Program-made: the position numbers and the translations under genes | NCBI RefSeq assembly: GCF_020520425.1 | Contig: NC_079491.1 | Location: 99,541,152-99,605,151, forward strand | Reading direction: 5' to 3' | Length of the DNA stretch: 64,000 bases | Origin: Spinacia oleracea | Taxonomy: Eukaryota; Streptophyta; Magnoliopsida; Caryophyllales; Amaranthaceae | Notes under the pieces: model-generated | The model's input: the letters and a program-made list of their open reading frames with translations, nothing else | Database searches by the model: none | What the model was told of the DNA's origin: nothing | Shown here: positions 58,690 through 64,000 of the stretch, in pieces | Numbering within the stretch: the first letter of the stretch is position 1 | How the letters are laid out: every line of letters begins with the position of its first letter

Positions 58690-61600
58690 CATCATTTCAA
58701 TTTTTTCATTTATTTCTATTTTAATTTATTTATTTTCTATTTTTATTTTTTATTTTTCATTTGGTTAATTTATTGAAGTGAAAAAAATAGAAACAACAAA
58801 AGCAAAAAAATATTTTCCCTTGAGTTCACTTGAATTCATAATTTTTTTTTCTTTTCGATTACTTTTCGTTAATCGTATTTATTTATTTATTTGTTTATTC
58901 ATTTTGTGCATTTAATTTTTACTAACGATTATTTTCTCTTGAGTTCACTTGAATTCATATTTTTATTTTATTTTATTTTTAGATTAGTTTTCTCTTTTGT
59001 TAATCGTATTTATTTTTCTATTTTTTCTTTTGTGTGTTTGATTATACTAACGGTTCTAACTTTTGAGTTTAGTGGTGCTTGATTTTTTTTAGGATTCTAG
59101 ATGCAAGATCAAATAAATTCTGAAAATCCCGATGCATCGACAAGTCTTAGCAAGCCACGATGATGCATCGGCGAGCATCACCAATGCAGCGAGCAAGCTG
59201 GCTGCTCCCTCGTGTGCGCGTTTTCCAGCCCTCTCCCAGCGGGCCCGCTAGCCTGTTAGCACCCAAAACTTGCACTTTCTGCCTTGCCCGCTGGCGAACC
59301 AGCGCTACCGCTGGTTTTGCCGCCCTCCTCTTATTCAAAAAAAAAAAATTCAACCCACCTTCCTTCACCCACGACGAGTCCCCAGCTTCCTCCCTCCCTC
59401 ACCCACACCACCTTATCTCGCCAAATCCAACCACCATAACAGGCATTTACGCCGACGTTGCACCGGTGATCGGCGACACCCCAGAAACCCCACCCGCCTT
59501 CTCCCACTAGTCTTCCCTCCCACCATAACCCAGGACACCCTCCTTCAACCTTCTCCCTGCCAACCTCCGCACCACAAGAAGCCACCGCCGATAACCCGCA
59601 CCACGGTGGTCGGCGCACCAGCCTGCACACCTTTCCTCACCCATGTCACCACCACCACCCCTCTAGTTTCCCTCACCCACGACGTCCTCGCCTTCTCTCC
59701 TCACCCATCCTCAAGCCACCATCACCCGTCGAACCTATTCCGGCAGCCAACGGCCACCGTCGTACCACCCTACGTGGGCGCACCACCGCACCACCAACCC
59801 ACCATCCACCACCTTCCCTTCTTTCCACCTCTCAAATCTCCCATATTCACCGTTATTTTGTTCTCGAAATTAAAACCCTAACTTTTGAAATCCATTTGGG
59901 GGGTTTTTGTTATTTGTGGGCATTGACAAATTGTGTAGTATTTTGGCTCGTTTGCGGAATTCACAACTAAATTATGGTCTTTGTGGTGCACAAAAGATAT
60001 TAAAATTTCAATTTTTCTAAAGTTTATTCACTTGAATCATATTTTGAAAAGAAAATTGGAATTTTGATGACAATATTGGTTGTTGAATTCAAATGGTTGT
60101 CGTTGTTGTGAATATTATATGAATTATTTGTTGAGATTGGTTAACGCTCGTTGGTTGTTGAGTTTGAATTATTAGCATTGGGCGAATATTGTCATTGCTT
60201 GGATTGCTTGTTGGGATTGATCGTGGAATCTTGAATTATGCACCATTTTGGTTGATTGGAGTATTTTAAATCGTGGTTGTTGTATCATGAAATCAACTAA
60301 ACCAACAAGCTCTCACCCAAAATCCACCTCATCCATAGAGATTGGGTCCTTGCGTCGCCAATTTGAAGCTTCTGGCCACACCGCTTCTACTGTCGACAGT
60401 CCTACCAAGTCTTACTCGACCGACGAGGCTCATCACGAGTGAGCACTTTCCATCTCTCTCCCTTGTTTGAGTTATTTTGTTGCTATTTTTACAGTGAGGG
60501 CGCTGTGTTTTTTTAGCTTGGTGGAGGGATATCTATCTTTATTGCTTTCTAGTATAGTTTTATTGCTTTTTTTTAGGTGTTTACGCTTTGTACCATCCAT
60601 TAGGGGTGGGAGTTTACGTGCAACGAAAAAAATGTACCGCTTTCATAGTGTTATTGTTCAAATTAGTTGCATTCTCTCTTGCATTCATATGTCTTTATAC
60701 CCTGCATTGTGCAATTGACTTTCAAACTATGTTCGGGCTTTATTTGACTCTCTAGAGCTTCTTTTGAACTTAGTTATGATTCTGAAATTCAGTTGGTCAT
60801 GCTATACATTGATAACTGCTTGGCATTGTGTGAACCAATTGAATGGTATTCGGTAAGATGTTGGTCTCGTGTCAAGAATAGGTAGCCAATTATCTTGTAG
60901 GTCACCTTACTATGTGTTTGTGTGATTGATGTGACTTGTTATCGTATGATATTGGCTTGAGATTCATTAGTAGTTTAGTTGCAGCTCACGCATGCCGCGT
61001 ATGATAGAGGCCATTCTCTTAGGAAGCCTTCAGACGAATTTTGAAACATCAGTTCCTGCCTTTCATACCCATGTTGTAGCCTTGTCCTTTTATTCTTTTA
61101 ACTGCACAAAATTGAGCCTTATTTTCCCCGTTGGTTACTTGTCCCGAGTCTAGCTTGGGTGAGCTTCGGTGTTTGTAATGGTTTCATTGATGTTGATTGA
61201 TTGGCACACTAAGCCAATAGTTCGTGGTTCGAGGCTATGGTTGGATATGTGGTTTGGAGAGGGTGCATATTATTGTTGGCACCCAAGCTTGTAACAATTA
61301 GAATTAGATTTATATATGTACTTTCGATTTCATTATTTTGTTTCATTTCATAAAAAAAAATAGAAAAAAAAAGAGAAAAAAAAGAGAAAAATCAAAAAAT
61401 ATGTTTTTCGTTTTTGTATATAGTTTGAAAGCAGGGAAAGGGGAATGAAGAAAGATCATTGACATTATATTATGTTTTCCCCTTGATTATAACTTGGTTG
61501 ATTGTTCGGGTTTCATGGTTCGATGGAGTTGGATTTTCGGCATTATCACGCCGACGCATATAGTTCACCTTTGCTCCCCAAGTTGGACCTTACTCTCACT

Positions 61601-61996
61601 TTTTCCCAAATTATACCCTACCCTTTATTTTTACCTAGCCCCATTACAAGCTTATTATAAATACCTCTTGATAGGCATGTTTGTTTTTGGATTGAATGGA
61701 AATTGTTTCTTGCTATTGTCATCTTACCCCATGTTGCATCATATATTTATATTCTACAAGGTATGCGACGACGACTAGCTTGATTGAGAATAGTTTGTGG
61801 CTAAGCTTGGTTGTTTCAATTGTGGATCATGATGCTTTGTGGTTCTATTTGTATATGAGCTAGATTTCTGTCTCAATAACTCTGTTTGATAGTTTGCTCG
61901 AGAGTTGGGTTGGTCTTACCATGGTTTTATGAAAGTCATGTGCGTCTTGTTTCTTTACCTTTGGTTTAGTGTTTCTTGGGGACAAGCAACATTCTA
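58690..61996. other. Athila 3' region without clear env-like gene
   Basis: 58690-59100 is T-rich. 59100-59880 is GC/C-rich; its Pro/Thr/His-rich ORFs on + (59270-59881) are low complexity, and CCAGCGGGCCCGCTAG lies at 59236-59251. 60288-60439 encodes a 50-residue Ser/Thr-rich peptide. In some Athila elements an env-like ORF lies here; I see no transmembrane or signal segment to support one. 61346-61400 is A-rich. Confidence 0.5.
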
Positions 61997-62009
61997 GCTT
62001 GGGGGAATT
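61997..62009 (+). other. Athila polypurine tract
   Basis: AGCTTGGGGGAATT immediately before the 3' LTR. Confidence 0.8.
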
Positions 62010-63552
62010 TGATGAGTCATATTTGTATAGGGTATTTTAGGCACATTTAGGTTGCATTATTAGGCATTTATACCATATTAGTTGCATTTAGGGTCACATT
62101 TGCATAAGTTATCGTTGTCGTACTCTATTACGCCCTGTTTGTGTTTTTTTTGATGTTTCAGGTGATTTTACGGTTATTTGGATGCTTTCGGAGTGTTATG
62201 AGTTGATTTGGATGATGAACGGATGAGATGTTGACTCGAGGATCATTACATGTCTCTAGGGATAATTTTGAGTCAACAACGAAGCTAAACGATATTTTTC
62301 TAAGCATCAAAACGGACAAGCGTTCACTCTTTTGATTATATCTCAAGTTCTACATGTCGGAACGAGACGATTTTGATTGGCCTAGAAAGTAGGCTTCAAT
62401 AACTTTCCAACGACAGGTCACACGTCCCTATAGGCATTGTAGAACAAGAGTTATGATATAAACAAGGTGGCTCGACTGTCCGATTCGCCCACAGCCCACG
62501 ACGTGGCTCAACTCTTCCCCTTGGGCGCGAAAACCAGCGGTCCACCAGCAGGCCCGCTGGTTTCTCCGCCAAACTGAATTCCGCGCGGGCTTTTTGGTTC
62601 GTTTTGGTGATCGTGGAATTAAATGATAACTTATGTAACTATTGTTATTTCCTATTTTGTTTAGAATTTAGGAAGCATAAAAATACTTCAAGGGAATTAG
62701 TTTATTTCCATTATGCTTTTATTTTCCTAATGTTTTAATTCCCTTGGAATTCATAGAACTCCTTTTCACGTTATTTTCTATTCTTTCTTTTCCATTGTTG
62801 AACCCTAGCTTTTCAATAATTCAATTCATCAATCTAAGGTATTTTTCATAATTTCTTTTGCTTTGTCTTTCTTATTATTTTCATTCCTTAGATTAATTTG
62901 TCCTTTGATTATGAATCTCGTTTTTATTATTTTTTTCATGCATATTAATTCAATTATGAGCGAGTAGTTATATTCTAGGACTAAGTAAGGGAAGCCATGT
63001 TTATACGATGATTGTTATGCATTAAAGTTTGTTAATTTATAGATTATTGCTTGAGTAATTCCAATTGATTTGTTTTAATGGTTGATTCATGTAATTGGCC
63101 AATATCGTGAATTGATTATCGAGCTAATAGGAATTAGAATTGAAAGATCATATTATTAGAGGCTTGGTGCAATTGGCAATTCTTATTATGTTAGCGACCG
63201 TACTGCATATGTTGGATTGAAAGTGTTAAGACCCGACCGTAGGATTAACAAGTACTTTAATTACTCGGCCTAGCCTATTCATTGTCGAATTGATTTGTGT
63301 TCTTGGATTGGTATAAGCATGTTGAACCGTACAGACGCCCTAGACCTTTAATTCATTGATAAATACAACGTTTATATTATTGTTTTTGTTTCGTTAGTTT
63401 ATAAACGAAATTCAACTTTCGTTTATTGAAATAGTTCGTATAATTGGGCAAAAACTAATAGAACTTGTCTCCCTGTAGGATCGACCCGTATTTGCTAAGT
63501 ATCTGCTAACAACAGACACCGTGCACTTGCGGTATCACTTTTTAATTCATCA
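62010..63552 (+). repeat. 3' LTR of the plus-strand Athila
   Basis: 1,543 bp. The palindrome seen at 53340 is altered here (CCAGCAGGCCCGCTGG), with other scattered substitutions and small indels. Confidence 0.93.
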
Positions 63553-64000
63553 AATATGATCTTTGATTTTGGAAAAACCATCATGAGAAATATACACACT
63601 TGTTATCTATTCCTCTCCTCTCATTTTTCTTCTTTTGAGCATAACTTTATGTGGCTCCATCTCATCACCCAAAAGTTCCTTTGTGTGATGAGAGTTGTGT
63701 AAACCTAAGGGAACGAATCGGTGAATACAATTATGCACCCCGGTTGCACCGAATCTCGTTTACAAGGCAGTGGTTTGGTTACCACGGCGCAACAATTTCC
63801 TAAACACGTTCTTATTCTTATTCTAGTATTTTGCCTTGAAAACCCAATTATTACAACATTAAACACTTAAATTTGATTTGTTTCCGAGTTTTTCAAAACT
63901 AAATTTTCAAAATGCGAAGTATGAGTTGAAGCCAAATTTGCAAAGAAGCCATTTAAATCAATAAATAGACAGAAAAAAGTATTAGAACTTGTTCATAGTG
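63553..64000. other. Right flank of Athila, unassigned
   Basis: AT-rich. A stretch with CAGTGGTTTGG...CCACGGCGC resembles part of the Copia LTR at 47340-48039 (CAGTGGTTCGGCCACGGCGC), so this may be decayed Copia LTR. No ORF is supported. Confidence 0.35.

Larger units (their letters stand above)
52805..63552 (+). mobile_element. Athila element lacking RT and integrase
   Basis: 10.75 kb. LTRs 52805-54349 and 62010-63552 (TGATGA...TTCATCA), PBS TTGGCGCCGTTGCCGGGGA, and PPT AGCTTGGGGGAATT. Flanks are TATAT (52800-52804) and AATAT (63553-63557), an imperfect TSD. The interior has broken gag, a long protease ORF, then directly the Athila 3' region. It is a non-autonomous internal-deletion form. 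Confidence 0.9.

Overview
This is plant nuclear DNA, very probably from a eudicot. The evidence is a multi-exon peroxisomal hydratase gene with GT-AG introns, a calmodulin-like gene, plant-type LTR retrotransposons of the Tekay, Tat, Athila and Angela types, and Stowaway-like MITEs. I cannot fix the species from sequence alone; Caryophyllales is only a guess.

Layout. 1-9260 holds a nearly complete ECH2-type enoyl-CoA hydratase 2 gene on the + strand. Its first exon lies outside the window, and its introns carry LINE fragments and MITEs. 9955-10497 is an intronless four-EF-hand calmodulin-like gene (+). 10592-12392 is a duplicated ~280-bp block flanking a 1.24-kb insert that holds a perfect 62-bp inverted repeat and a proline-rich minus-strand ORF. 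Everything from 13014 to 63552 is nested retrotransposons.

Nesting, resolved by target-site duplications (TSDs). (A) A Tekay-like Ty3 element on the minus strand spans 13014-47175 (TSD GTCCA). It is split by (A1) a minus-strand Angela-like Copia element at 20824-29903 (TSD ATTCT) and (A2) a minus-strand Tat/Ogre-like element at 30880-44643 (TSD ATGGG), which lies inside A's upstream LTR. A2 in turn contains (A2a) a truncated minus-strand Athila element with long gag and pol reading frames. (C) A plus-strand Copia 5' fragment from 47340 is interrupted in gag by a Tekay-family solo LTR (48367-51073, TSD GAACT). (B) A plus-strand Athila element at 52805-63552 lacks reverse transcriptase and integrase, and carries an Angela-like solo LTR in gag (55089-56468, TSD GAAAA).

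Most notable content. The Tat-like element carries, antisense to its own direction of transcription, an apparently intact two-exon gene (34406-36224) with its own TATA box, consensus intron, nuclear-localisation-like basic stretch and poly(A) signal. It encodes a 539-residue plant-mobile-domain-like protein. Paired GC-rich palindromes recur in the LTRs, upstream of this gene, inside its intron and downstream of it. The Tekay-like element has an uncharacterised acidic 203-codon ORF upstream of gag. The Tat and both Athila elements each carry their own family of GC-rich palindromes. The Copia C fragment has 13-nt complementarity between its LTR and its presumed primer-binding position, which would fit self-priming.

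The two host genes are cellular. All other coding capacity belongs to transposable elements, mostly decayed.
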